A DNA stretch of 64,000 nucleotides from Pseudomonas sp. ACN8 (GTDB taxonomy: Bacteria; Pseudomonadota; Gammaproteobacteria; Pseudomonadales; Pseudomonadaceae): assembly GCF_002303925.1 (NCBI RefSeq), contig NZ_MRCS01000003.1, positions 62,001 to 126,000 on the forward strand. The letters run 5' to 3'. Position 1 is the first letter of the stretch. Each line of letters begins with the position of its first letter. The position numbers were made by a program, and so were the translations under genes. The notes beneath the pieces were generated by a model. That model did not search any database. It worked only from the letters and a program-made list of their open reading frames with translations, and was not told the origin of the DNA. Below, in pieces: positions 34,703 to 43,250 of the stretch.

Positions 34703-34904
34703 CCGGCTGATGTTTTGTAACGCTTCGGGAAAGGGCATTCCTTTTTTATCGAAAGCCACAATTTTTTGAGAATGTGGACCTCTGAACGTGAAGCGGGGAT
34801 CTGCCTCAATACACGATTTAACATAATATACATTATGCGTAACGTCCAATACGGATGTGGGAGCATCTGGTGGCCAGATTTGAAGCACGCCCAGGCCTCG
34901 ATCA

Positions 34905-35319
34905 CTACCGGGTCGGAAAATTTCCGCTGCTCGACTCATACCGATACCGGCTGTTGGTGAACACGTCGCGGAATCTCTCAAAGGAACCTTCCTGGCTGTC
35001 CAGGGCCAAGCTGCTCCGAATCGCTTCGAGCATCGCATGGAACAACGTCAACAGATCGTGCTTATCAGGAGTTTTACGGCTGGCTTTGTCGGCGCTTTGC
35101 AGATGCTGGTGAGCTTCGGCCAACGCTACGGCGTCGAGTTTGTAGGTCTCGCCGGATGTACCTTGATGCTGGTACGGAAATAAAGCTCTTGAGCAGGATT
35201 TCCATGCCAATCGCCGCATTGACCTGGACAACGTGCGGTAGGTTTTGCGCATTCAGAACCTCAGCGGCTTTCAGGTAATTGTGAGCGCGTTGAAGCATCC
35301 AGCTAGGAAAATGATCCAT
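34905..35319 (-). pseudogene. Frameshifted HEPN-like protein
   Basis: AAGGAG eight bases before ATG 35319 starts a frame reading MDHFPSWMLQRAHNYLKAAE, then VNAAIGMEILLKSFISVP. Near 35172 this frame loses sense, and the frame one base over continues with QGTSGETYKLDAVALAEAHQ, DKHDLLTLFHAMLEAI and ERFRDVFTNSRYRYE, ending at 34905. The composite resembles HEPN-fold proteins of ~130-150 residues. A single one-base shift in the original explains the break. A third frame beyond 34905 has no clear meaning. The region could be a sequencing error, a decayed gene, or programmed slippage (no slippery run is seen). Confidence 0.6.
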
Positions 35320-35583
35320 TGCATACTCCTTTGAATGGCCGCCGTGGATGGCTGGAGCCATTTATTTACGGGGCTTGTTATCGATTACACCTGTGCTTTG
35401 AAGATATCGCACATATTTGGAAGATAGCGAATAAGGATGAGTTACCTCTGGATCATCTGGTCAACTCCCCTCCTTCATTAATAACCAGAAATTATAACTA
35501 AACTAAACAACCATTTAGTTGAGCTAAGTTATAGGTCAGTATCGATGGTATTCGACTGGAGCTTCCACTCTTCCTCTTCCTAA
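35320..35583. other. Intergenic region between HEPN-like gene and hydroxyacid dehydrogenase
   Basis: A 264-base AT-rich gap (35440-35560 mostly A/T, with a TTTAGTTGAGCTAAG-like run). No gene is seen. It probably contains the promoter of the HEPN-like gene and marks the left border of the catabolic island. Confidence 0.4.
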
Positions 35584-36510
35584 CTAATAGCCTTTAGACC
35601 GATCAACCACATTCAACAGAGGCATTCCTTCACGCTCTCTTCGAAGATTCTCAACTATCACTGCCACACCACCTTCAATCTGCACATCGCTTGCAACATG
35701 AGGGGTCAGGAGCACTCGAGGGTGTTTCCAAAGTGGGTTGTCTTGAGAAGGAGGCTCTTGTACCAGTACATCCAGTACGGCTCCTCCCAAACGGCCTTCA
35801 TCCAACGCGGAAAGCAAAGCCGTTTCTATAACGTGGGCGCCACGTCCCACGTTAATCAGTCCAGCTCCATGAGGCAGGCAATCGAGCCTCGCGGCATTGA
35901 GTATTCCGTCTGTTTCGGGGGTCAGTGGCAACATGTTCACTAGGATGTCGCACTGCCCTAAAAACGCCTCCAGTTCGTCCGGGCCGACGTAACAGTGACC
36001 ACCGGGCACTTCCTTCAAAGAGCGATTCCAGCCACTGAGCTGAAATCCCAATGGCTGAAGGCGATCAAGCGCGGCGCGTCCGAGATTGCCAACCCCCATG
36101 ACACCAACACGCCGCTGTGAAGCATGCACGATTGGTCGAGGTTGCCAGCGACCACTGCGCTGATCCACTTGGTAAGCGAGGATGTCTCGATGCAAGGCAA
36201 GAACACCAAACAGAACATACTCGGCCATAATGTCAGCCATCGAGCTATCTACCAGCCGTATCAGCGACACGTTAGCAGGCAAACGAGCCAGATCGAACTG
36301 ATCAACTCCAGCCCCGGCAGCGTAGAGGAGTCGAAGATTACCAAACTGCTCCGCAATGTCGGCAAGAGGCACCCAAGCCAGGATGTAGTGCACCTCTGCC
36401 GGGTTACCGATATCAGGCCATTGGCGGAACTCTAGTTCGGGGGCGAGCGTTGACAGGCAATCTCGCCATTTCTGCGCATCGGCGGGGTCGGCCATATACA
36501 GGATGCACAT
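35584..36510 (-). CDS. D-2-hydroxyacid dehydrogenase (GhrA-like)
   Basis: A 308-residue NAD(P)-dependent enzyme reducing 2-oxoacids (glyoxylate or hydroxypyruvate in GhrA-like members). Key parts: LLYAAGAGVDQFDL (~65-78), the dinucleotide motif RVGVMGVGNLGRAALDRL (~135-152), the GAGLINVGRGAHVIE loop with catalytic Arg (~222) and LLTPHVASDVQ carrying the catalytic His (~280). GhrA-type length (~310) fits. It lies ten bases after the 2OG/Fe(II) oxygenase gene on the same strand, so both form an operon; it may reduce an oxoacid produced by that oxygenase or by the island. Confidence 0.85.
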   Translation of the reverse strand: MCILYMADPADAQKWRDCLSTLAPELEFRQWPDIGNPAEVHYILAWVPLADIAEQFGNLRLLYAAGAGVDQFDLARLPANVSLIRLVDSSMADIMAEYVLFGVLALHRDILAYQVDQRSGRWQPRPIVHASQRRVGVMGVGNLGRAALDRLQPLGFQLSGWNRSLKEVPGGHCYVGPDELEAFLGQCDILVNMLPLTPETDGILNAARLDCLPHGAGLINVGRGAHVIETALLSALDEGRLGGAVLDVLVQEPPSQDNPLWKHPRVLLTPHVASDVQIEGGVAVIVENLRREREGMPLLNVVDRSKGY

Positions 36511-36520
36511 AGAAAACGCC

Positions 36521-37501
36521 CTATTCGACTTTCAGATGCGCATAGCTATCAACGAAACGCTTAAATTTGTGTTTACCACAAGTGTACGCTTCATACTTCG
36601 CGGGTAGAGCCTCACTCACGCAGGTTGGCACAGGCTCAACAACCGCATCGAAGTCCAAATCAATAAAGAAAGGAATTGAATAGCGCTCTAGACCGCTCGT
36701 ATTGATGACGCGATGCATTGTCGAGGTGTAGCGATCGTTGGTGAGGGTTTGAACCAGATCACCAATGTTGACGATAAAAGTGCCTTCAACGGGTGGGGCA
36801 GTAACCCACTCCCCTGCTCGGTTCTTGACTTGTAAACCGCCAACTGTGTCTTGAGACAGGACTGTCAGGAAGCCGTAATCCGTGTGTGCACCAATACCGA
36901 TCTCTTCCAGGGAGACCTTTCCTGTCTGAGGCGGATAACGCAAAACGCGCTGAATAGTGATGGGCTTGCGTTGGCGTTGTTCAAAATAATTGTGCGGCAA
37001 ATCCAGACTCAGCGCGATGCCGCCGATGAGCGTTCTCGCAAGCGCCAATACAGCTGAATGATAAGCCTCGGCAACCGTTTCGAATTGCGGCAGTCCGGAC
37101 GGCATTTGATTAGGGCCAAAAAACGGAGAAACTTCATCGTAATGGGCGCCGTAATCAAAGCACTCTTTGAAGTCGCGCGTATTGGCAGGATCTACGTTTT
37201 CCGCATACATCGGGATGTAACCACGTAGCGTTAGCCCGGAGTTCACGATATTAAGTGTGTTCTTCTCTTCGGATGGAAGCTTGAAAAAAAGTTTGGTGAG
37301 CCTGTACATCTCGTCTATCAGTTGCTGCGAAACGCCATGGTTTTTTATATAAAAAAAACCCACCTTTTCACACGCTTCGCCTATCTGGCTTGCCACCCGC
37401 AGCGGATTTTCGCCGTTTATGAGTGGCGAAATATCTATGACCGGGATTTCAGTGAAGGCAGTTTGTTTGCTGGCCAAACGAATATCAAATAACTCAGTCA
37501 C
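36521..37501 (-). CDS. Isopenicillin-N-synthase-like 2-oxoglutarate/Fe(II) oxygenase
   Basis: A 326-residue non-haem iron enzyme. IPVIDISPL at the start (~18-26), FFYIKNHGV (~50), then the jelly-roll with IGAHTDYGFLTVL (Fe-binding His-x-Asp at ~209-211) and MHRVINTSGLERYSIPFF (Fe-binding His at ~266 and the RxS motif that binds the oxoglutarate carboxylate). Bacterial members of this branch hydroxylate or oxidise amino acids and small molecules. The start is GTG 37501 with AAGGAG upstream. It heads an operon with a D-2-hydroxyacid dehydrogenase, and sits divergent from the demethylase gene at 37693. The substrate is unknown. Confidence 0.88.
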   Translation of the reverse strand: MTELFDIRLASKQTAFTEIPVIDISPLINGENPLRVASQIGEACEKVGFFYIKNHGVSQQLIDEMYRLTKLFFKLPSEEKNTLNIVNSGLTLRGYIPMYAENVDPANTRDFKECFDYGAHYDEVSPFFGPNQMPSGLPQFETVAEAYHSAVLALARTLIGGIALSLDLPHNYFEQRQRKPITIQRVLRYPPQTGKVSLEEIGIGAHTDYGFLTVLSQDTVGGLQVKNRAGEWVTAPPVEGTFIVNIGDLVQTLTNDRYTSTMHRVINTSGLERYSIPFFIDLDFDAVVEPVPTCVSEALPAKYEAYTCGKHKFKRFVDSYAHLKVE

Positions 37502-37596
37502 GCTTCTCTCCTTCTAAATGGATGACAGACGCGGACGAGCTACATTCGTCCTTGTTTGGGCGGATGTTAATCCTGGTTTTTTCGGCACGCAAGCAA

Positions 37597-37638
37597 AATG
37601 TACACCTGTGTCATCGATCGTTGACACAGGTGTACATT
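37597..37638. promoter_or_regulatory. 42-bp near-perfect palindrome: candidate TetR operator
   Basis: The 17-base arm at 37597-37613 (starting AATGTACACCTGTG) is the exact reverse complement of 37622-37638, around an 8-base centre TCGATCGT. The core half-site TGTACACC recurs in the tetR upstream region (41343-41390). It lies 55 bp before the demethylase start, in the divergent region with the 2OG/Fe(II) oxygenase operon. Confidence 0.7.
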
Positions 37639-37692
37639 TATCCTAATTTTAAGTCACCGAGCCTGATGAAGCCCACTTTGGAGCGCACCACG

Positions 37693-39729
37693 ATGTCCAG
37701 CGATCCCTTGCTGCAACCTTATAAAATCAAGAATCTGACCCTCAGAAACCGGATCATGACCACCTCCCATGAACCGGCCTACCCTGTGGACGGCATGCCC
37801 AAGGATCTCTATCGCGCCTACCACGTGGAGCGCGCCAAAGCCGGTGTCGCCCTGACCATGACTGCCGGTTCCGCTGCCGTATCCCGAGACAGCCCGCCGG
37901 TGTTCAACAATGTGCTCGCCTACAAGGACGAAGTAGTTGGTTGGTTGAAGGACCTGACCGATGAATGCCACGAACATGGCGCGGCAGTGATGATCCAGTT
38001 GACTCACCTGGGCCGTCGCACTCGCTGGGACAAGGCCGACTGGTTACCGGTGGTGTCGCCGTCACACCGTCGCGAGGCGTCGCACCGCTCCTTCCCGAAG
38101 AAAATGGAGGAATGGGACATCGAGCGGATCATCAAGGACTATGTAGACGCCGCGGAACGCATGAAGGCGGCAGGTCTCGATGGCCTGGAGCTTCAGGCTT
38201 ACGGGCATTTGATGGACCAGTTCTGGTCGCCGTTGACCAATGATCTCGACGGCCCTTACGGCGGGTCGCTGGAAAACCGCATGCGCTTTACCTTCGACAT
38301 CCTGCGTGGCATCCGCCAGCGTGTAGGCGAAGATTTTCTGCTGGGCGTTCGTTACACCGGTGATGAAGAACTGCCTGGCGGCTTCACTGCCAGCGAGGGC
38401 ATGCAGGTTTCTCACATGCTCAAGGACAGCGGACTGGTCGACTTCCTGAACGTCGTGCGCGGTCACATCGATACGGATGCAGGGCTGACCGATGTCATCC
38501 CGATTCAGGGTATGCGCAACTCGCCCCATCTCGATTTCGCTGGCGAGATCCGCTCGTCGACAGGCTTTCCGACCTTCCACGCGGCGAAGATTCCCGATGT
38601 CGCCACCGCGCGCTACGCGATCGCCTCGGGCAAAGTGGACATGGTGGGCATGACCCGCGCGCACATGACCGATCCGCACATCGTGCGCAAAATCATCGAG
38701 AAGCGCGAAGAAGACATTCGCCCCTGCGTGGGCGCCAACTATTGCCTGGATCGCATCTACCAGGGCGGCGCGGCCTACTGCATCCACAATGCAGCGACGG
38801 GGCGGGAAACCACCATGCCTCATGACATTCCCAAAGCCGCCGTCAAGCGCAAGGTGCTCGTGGTCGGTACCGGCCCTGCCGGGCTGGAAGCGGCGCGGGT
38901 CGCCGGTGAGCGCGGTCATGACGTGACGGTGCTTGAGGCCGCTGACCAACCCGGTGGGCAAATTCGTCTGACCGCGCTGAGCGAGCGTCGTCGCGAGATG
39001 ATCAGCATCATTGATTGGCGGATGGCGCAATGCGAACGGCTGGGGGTGAAGTTTCACTTCAATACCTGGGCCGAAGCCGACACTGTGCAAGCCTTCGAGC
39101 CTGACGTGGTTATCGTCGCGACCGGCGGCCTGCCGGATACCGAGGTGCTCAGCAAAGGCAACGAACTCGTGGTTTCAACCTGGGACATCATTTCCGGCGA
39201 CATCAAGCCCGGTCGCAACGTACTGATCTTCGACGATGCAGGGGATCATGCAGCCCTGCAGGCCGCCGAGGTCATCGCGCAAAGCGGTGCGAGAGTCGAA
39301 ATCGTCACCCCTGATCGCTCGTTCGCACCTGAAGTCATGGCCATGAACCTGGTGCCCTACATGCGCAGCCTGCAGGATCTGGACGTCACCTTCACCGTGA
39401 CCTACCGGGTCGATACCGTGGAAAAACGTGATGGCGGGCTCGTTGCAACCTTTGGCAGCGATTACGGACAGGTTCACAAGCAGCGCGTGGTCGATCAGGT
39501 GGTCGTCAACCACGGCACCCTTCCGCTGGACGATTTGTACTTCGACCTGCGTCCTCTCTCCACCAATGGCGGCGCAGTAGAGCAGCATGACCTGATCGCC
39601 GGCACGGCACAGAACATCGTCACCCATCCCGAAGGACGCTTCCAGCTGTTCCGGATCGGCGACGCCGTGTCTGCTCGCAACACCCACGCGGCCATCTACG
39701 ACGCTTTGCGCCTGGTGAAAGAAATCTGA
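37693..39729 (+). CDS. OYE-type FMN/FAD/4Fe-4S oxidoreductase, DgcA/StcD-like N-demethylase
   Basis: A 678-residue enzyme. Residues ~1-370 form the old-yellow-enzyme TIM barrel (LLQPYKIKNLTLRNRIMTTSHEPAYP, GPYGGSLENRMRFTFDIL). A cysteine cluster binds the 4Fe-4S (IRPCVGANYCLDR, AAYCIHN; ~345-375). The C-terminus is a nucleotide-binding flavoprotein domain (KVLVVGTGPAGLEAARVAGERGHDVTVLE, ~400-428). The family includes 2,4-dienoyl-CoA reductase and the dimethylglycine/N-methylproline demethylases; the sequence resembles the latter closely. It would remove an N-methyl group from a secondary amine formed by the Rieske enzyme. ATG 37693 has GGAG nine bases upstream; ATG 37666 is a weaker choice. 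The large palindrome lies just upstream. Confidence 0.82.
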   Translation: MSSDPLLQPYKIKNLTLRNRIMTTSHEPAYPVDGMPKDLYRAYHVERAKAGVALTMTAGSAAVSRDSPPVFNNVLAYKDEVVGWLKDLTDECHEHGAAVMIQLTHLGRRTRWDKADWLPVVSPSHRREASHRSFPKKMEEWDIERIIKDYVDAAERMKAAGLDGLELQAYGHLMDQFWSPLTNDLDGPYGGSLENRMRFTFDILRGIRQRVGEDFLLGVRYTGDEELPGGFTASEGMQVSHMLKDSGLVDFLNVVRGHIDTDAGLTDVIPIQGMRNSPHLDFAGEIRSSTGFPTFHAAKIPDVATARYAIASGKVDMVGMTRAHMTDPHIVRKIIEKREEDIRPCVGANYCLDRIYQGGAAYCIHNAATGRETTMPHDIPKAAVKRKVLVVGTGPAGLEAARVAGERGHDVTVLEAADQPGGQIRLTALSERRREMISIIDWRMAQCERLGVKFHFNTWAEADTVQAFEPDVVIVATGGLPDTEVLSKGNELVVSTWDIISGDIKPGRNVLIFDDAGDHAALQAAEVIAQSGARVEIVTPDRSFAPEVMAMNLVPYMRSLQDLDVTFTVTYRVDTVEKRDGGLVATFGSDYGQVHKQRVVDQVVVNHGTLPLDDLYFDLRPLSTNGGAVEQHDLIAGTAQNIVTHPEGRFQLFRIGDAVSARNTHAAIYDALRLVKEI

Positions 39730-39834
39730 ATCCCTGGCACGTCTGGCGCGGTCAAGGGCCGCACGGAGCGTCCCATGACGCCTTCTGCAGTGAAGGCCCT
39801 TCAGCGGGCCTTCACTGTATATCCCCTGCCCCGG

Positions 39835-40611
39835 CTACATTCCCCGCCGCGCAACCTCAGCGCCTGCATTGACTGCCCGCCCCACAATGGATTCGATATC
39901 CTGATCGGCCATCGACTGCAGCGCTGCTGCCGTCACACCACGGTAAGCCATCAACGACTCAATCATTTGCCGCGGATCGCGGCTGGCAAGCATCTGGCCG
40001 CCCCCCACCACCACGCCTTGTGCAGCGCGCTGGGCGATGGCAAGGGGAATTCCCGCAGCCACCGCCTGATTAGTCAGTGCCATTTGCAACATTGCCGGAA
40101 AGGCCGGCCCAGTCCCGGACAGCGCGCTGAGGTAATCGATACAGTCTTCATCAGGCACTTCGTCCGCTGAACCCACGCACTCGAACAGTCGTTGCACCCA
40201 CTGGCGATCGCGTTCAACAAGGTTTCCGGTACAGTGCCAGGGCGTGAACGACTGCCTGATGTCCACGGCCGCATTCGGCATGGCCCGCACCACTGCATCC
40301 GCACCGGTGGCCGCGCTGATGGTTGCCGCCGGAACTCCGGCCATCAGGGAAATCACCAGCTTGCCGCGAACGTTGATCCGCAGTTCACGAAACTGCTCCG
40401 GCCGAATGGACAGCACGACAATATCGCTGAGGTCCACCAACTGCTGGTTGTCGGCCTGCAGTCTCACGCCTGGCTCGAAGGTACTGACGCCGGAGCGGTT
40501 CGAGATCAGCAAACGGTCAGGCCCGATGAACCCGCTATCGAGCAGCGCCTGGGCGATAGCGCGGCCGAGCCAGCCGGTGCCCCCGATGATGCCCAGAGTT
40601 CTATTCTCCAT
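39835..40611 (-). CDS. Pyrroline-5-carboxylate-reductase-like protein
   Basis: A 258-residue NAD(P)-dependent imine reductase. The Rossmann start is LGIIGGTGWLGRAIAQALLDSGF (~5-27), with DIVVLSIRPEQF, VRAMPNAAVDI (the NxP motif) and the C-terminal dimer helices LSALSGTGPAFPAMLQMALTNQAVAAGI (~150-185) typical of ProC. ProC makes proline from P5C, but relatives also reduce other cyclic imines, so the in-vivo substrate may belong to the betaine-type pathway. The ATG at 40611 lies inside the end of the tetR gene (11-base overlap), so the two are translationally coupled. The longer frame from 40737 is the tetR gene read out of phase. Confidence 0.85.
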   Translation of the reverse strand: MENRTLGIIGGTGWLGRAIAQALLDSGFIGPDRLLISNRSGVSTFEPGVRLQADNQQLVDLSDIVVLSIRPEQFRELRINVRGKLVISLMAGVPAATISAATGADAVVRAMPNAAVDIRQSFTPWHCTGNLVERDRQWVQRLFECVGSADEVPDEDCIDYLSALSGTGPAFPAMLQMALTNQAVAAGIPLAIAQRAAQGVVVGGGQMLASRDPRQMIESLMAYRGVTAAALQSMADQDIESIVGRAVNAGAEVARRGM

Positions 40612-41308
40612 CGGCAGTCGACTCCTCGAATGTATCGACCAAGGGAACGAAAACGCCAGGCTCTTTTTCCGCGTAGCCGAACTTTCCATAAAAGCGGTCC
40701 AGCTCGCGCCGCTTGGGTACTTTGCCGGTAAACACACTCACGTACTGAGGAATCCGTCGAAATCGTACGACGATATCTTCATTGGTTTTCATGGAGATGT
40801 AGCCGATCTGCGTGAGGTAGATCGTCCTGGCCCGAACATCGGCCCCCTCGCCGTCGTAGCCAAACCGTCGAAACATCGCGGCCAGGGCATTCATCCGGGT
40901 TTCATCGGCCAGAGCGATTTCAGCAGTGACCTCGTCCGATTGCAGCGCCCAACTGCGCACGGCAAATTCGAACTGCGAGTCGAACAGTTCAGGGTTCACC
41001 CAGCATTCGAAGACATTTAGAATCGCTTCGGAAATACTTTCTGCGTAACTCTCGCATTGGCTGACCATACCGCCGGTGTTCTTGTCCCGCCATCGAGCCA
41101 GGAGTGCCGCGAGCAGCTGTTCGCGATCTTCATAGAACCAGTAAAAGCTGGTACGGGACAAATTCAAGCGTTTGGCCAGCGGCATCACCCGCACAGCATC
41201 CACACCCGACTCTTTAAGAGCATCGTAGGCGGCGTCCAGCCAAACATCGACGGAGCCTCGCCAGCCGGCATCCTGCGCTTTGGTTTTCGCCCTTCCTGTC
41301 TGTGACAT
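40601..41308 (-). CDS. TetR-family transcriptional regulator
   Basis: A 235-residue regulator with an N-terminal TetR HTH: GSVDVWLDAAYDALKESGVDAVRVMPLAKRLNLSRTSFYWFYEDREQLLAALL (~18-70). The remaining helices form a ligand pocket of unknown specificity. It is the first gene of an operon with the P5CR-like gene, overlapping it by 11 bases. AAAGG lies upstream of ATG 41308. TGTACACC/GGCGTACA half-sites (41343-41390) just upstream and the 42-bp palindrome at 37.6 kb suggest that it controls itself and the demethylase. Confidence 0.88.
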   Translation of the reverse strand: MSQTGRAKTKAQDAGWRGSVDVWLDAAYDALKESGVDAVRVMPLAKRLNLSRTSFYWFYEDREQLLAALLARWRDKNTGGMVSQCESYAESISEAILNVFECWVNPELFDSQFEFAVRSWALQSDEVTAEIALADETRMNALAAMFRRFGYDGEGADVRARTIYLTQIGYISMKTNEDIVVRFRRIPQYVSVFTGKVPKRRELDRFYGKFGYAEKEPGVFVPLVDTFEESTADGE

Positions 41309-41625
41309 TCGGGTGCACCTTTATTTGAAAATTCTTCGCCACTGTACACCTCAGGATCCGTGGCGTACACGGCATGTACAGGGGCGTACATTTTCGAGAC
41401 GATCAATCGCCAAATCAATTGAGCACGTCATCAATGATCCGAATCAATTAACTTTTTGAAAAAGTGCGGACACTTTTATCAAGACTTCGCGGACACCAGA
41501 AAAAACTATCGAGTCAAAAATTTCAGGATAACGCCACGTTATCTTTGGCCCTGTAAAAAAGTTATTGGACGCTGCATTCCATTGAAATTAAATAATGGCT
41601 GCACCAAAAACTATTAGGTTGCCCT
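41309..41625. promoter_or_regulatory. tetR-SDR divergent regulatory region
   Basis: It holds TGTACACC (41343-41350), GGCGTACA (41362-41369), TGTACA (41375-41380) and GGCGTACA (41383-41390), the half-sites shared with 37.6 kb. It also contains the LysR-type box 41527-41543 before the SDR operon. There is a GCGGACAC repeat near 41467 and 41488. No gene is seen. Confidence 0.6.
41527..41543. promoter_or_regulatory. LysR-type box (T-N11-A) before SDR operon
   Basis: GATAACGCCACGTTATC is a perfect 7-3-7 palindrome. It shares GATAAC-N5-KTTAT with sites at 49515-49531 and 52175-52191. Confidence 0.55.
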
Positions 41626-42393
41626 ATGAAATTCAATAATAAGGTGGTGGTCATTACCGGCGCTGCTGGCGGTGTCGGACAGGCATTGGCGTTATTGTTC
41701 GCCCGAGAAGGCGCAAAGCTTGTTTTATCTGATCTTGACGAAGCCGGTTGCAAATCAATCTCAGCCAAAGTTCGTGACCTGGGCGCCGAAGTGCACTACG
41801 TGGCAGGCGATTTACGCCGAAAAGAATATTGCGAAGCGATTGTCCAAACGGCCGTCGATGTTTTTTCGGGGATCGATATCGTATTGAACAATGCGGGCAT
41901 CATTCCCCGCGGCACGATAGAGGAAACCACTGACGACATGTGGTTCGACGCCATGGGCGTAAACCTGAATGCGGTGTTCTTCATCTGCCGTGCCGCGATA
42001 CCGCACATGAAAAATCGCCCGGGCGCCGCAATCGTCAACACATCATCTGTCTGGGGAATTTATCCAGGCCCCGCCCACGTGGCGTATTGCACAAGCAAAG
42101 GGGCCGTCGCGGCTTTGACCAAAAATCTGGGCCGCGATTGCGCCCCTTTGGGCATCCGTGTCAACGCCGTGTGCCCGCACGAAATCAATACCCCGATGAT
42201 ACGCAGCGGCTTTGAACGTCGCGGCCTGGATCCGGACAAAGCCGTGCAAGAGTTAAACAAGAGCGTGCCGCTAGGCCGTATCGCCGAGCCCGAAGACATT
42301 GCGGATGTCATCGCATTTCTGGCGTCCGACGAGGCCAGGTACATCGCCGGTGAAACGGTAGAAGTCACAGGCGCCAAGCCGGTGTCCGGCTAA
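41626..42393 (+). CDS. SDR-family oxidoreductase
   Basis: A 255-residue classical short-chain dehydrogenase: VVVITGAAGGVGQALALLFAREGAKLVLSDLDE (cofactor motif TGxxxGxG and an Asp favouring NAD, ~5-38), IVLNNAGIIPRG (~87-98), the catalytic Ser in IVNTSSVWGIYPG (~140) and YCTSKGA with the Tyr/Lys pair (~155-160). It oxidises or reduces a hydroxyl/keto group; the substrate is unknown. It is followed after 12 bases by a second SDR gene with GGAG between them, so both form one operon, preceded by the LysR-type box. Confidence 0.88.
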   Translation: MKFNNKVVVITGAAGGVGQALALLFAREGAKLVLSDLDEAGCKSISAKVRDLGAEVHYVAGDLRRKEYCEAIVQTAVDVFSGIDIVLNNAGIIPRGTIEETTDDMWFDAMGVNLNAVFFICRAAIPHMKNRPGAAIVNTSSVWGIYPGPAHVAYCTSKGAVAALTKNLGRDCAPLGIRVNAVCPHEINTPMIRSGFERRGLDPDKAVQELNKSVPLGRIAEPEDIADVIAFLASDEARYIAGETVEVTGAKPVSG

Positions 42394-42405
42394 GGAGAAG
42401 TAGCT

Positions 42406-43161
42406 ATGCTCAACGGTAAAAATGTAGTGGTGACCGGGGGCGGCAGAGGGATTGGCCGAGGCATCACCGAACAATTGCTTGTGGCGGGAGCTACGGTGTT
42501 GATCGCTCAGCGTCAGGCACTGGACGCCGACTTGCAAAATCACCCTCAGGTCTATTTCGTCGAGGCAGATCTCGCTGCGGTGGAGTCCCCCGGTTTGATC
42601 GCGCAAATAGCCCGGGAGCAGCTCGGCGGAGTCGATGTCCTGGTGAATAATGCAGGGTTCATGTTCGAAAAATCGATTGATGAGATGACCGAGCAGGACT
42701 GGGATCGCATGATGGCTGTCAATCTGCGGGCACCAGCGTTCTTGTGCAAGGCGTTGGTGCCTCAGATGCGTCAGCGAGGCGGTGGCAGCATCATCAACAT
42801 CGGGTCGATCGAAGGAATAGGCGCCAACCCTGAACATGCCGCGTACTGTGCCTCCAAGGCTGGCATCCATGGGCTGACCCGAGCCTTGGCAGTCGATCTC
42901 GGACGGGACGGCATTCGCTGCAATGCCATTGCTCCAGGGTGGATAAACTCCGAGTTGAGTGATGCATATCTCGCCGCTCAAGCTGATCCGCACGCGGCGC
43001 GCCAGGCACTCCAGCGCCTTCACCCGGTCGGACGCACCGGGTTGCCGGCGGATGTCGGCGGGACAGTCGTTTTCCTCGCTTCGCAGTCATCGGCCTTCAT
43101 TACCGGGCAGGTGCTCGTGGTGGATGGGGGGCGCACAGCGAAACTGCCACTGCCGTTTTGA
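42406..43161 (+). CDS. SDR-family oxidoreductase
   Basis: A 251-residue classical SDR and the second gene of the SDR operon. It has VVVTGGGRGIGRGITEQLLVAGATVLIAQR (~5-34), VLVNNAGFMFEKSI (~82), a Ser in SIINIGSIEGIGAN (~138) and YCASKAGIHGLT with the Tyr/Lys catalytic pair (~147-152). The loop after strand 2 ends in AQR, which slightly favours NADP. Together with the first SDR it may epimerise or redox-cycle one alcohol. The product lies in the cytosol; the island context suggests a step in the same pathway. Confidence 0.88.
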   Translation: MLNGKNVVVTGGGRGIGRGITEQLLVAGATVLIAQRQALDADLQNHPQVYFVEADLAAVESPGLIAQIAREQLGGVDVLVNNAGFMFEKSIDEMTEQDWDRMMAVNLRAPAFLCKALVPQMRQRGGGSIINIGSIEGIGANPEHAAYCASKAGIHGLTRALAVDLGRDGIRCNAIAPGWINSELSDAYLAAQADPHAARQALQRLHPVGRTGLPADVGGTVVFLASQSSAFITGQVLVVDGGRTAKLPLPF

Positions 43162-43250
43162 TCGAATCAGCCTGACAGCCTGACTTGCAATGGAGGGAGT
43201 CACTGACTCTCCTGCGCTGCAAAATTTCGTGACGGGCACGCGTTGAGTGC

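Noticed and set aside
38062-39090. A 342-codon frame opposite the demethylase
   Set aside because: Shadow of the OYE/FAD gene.
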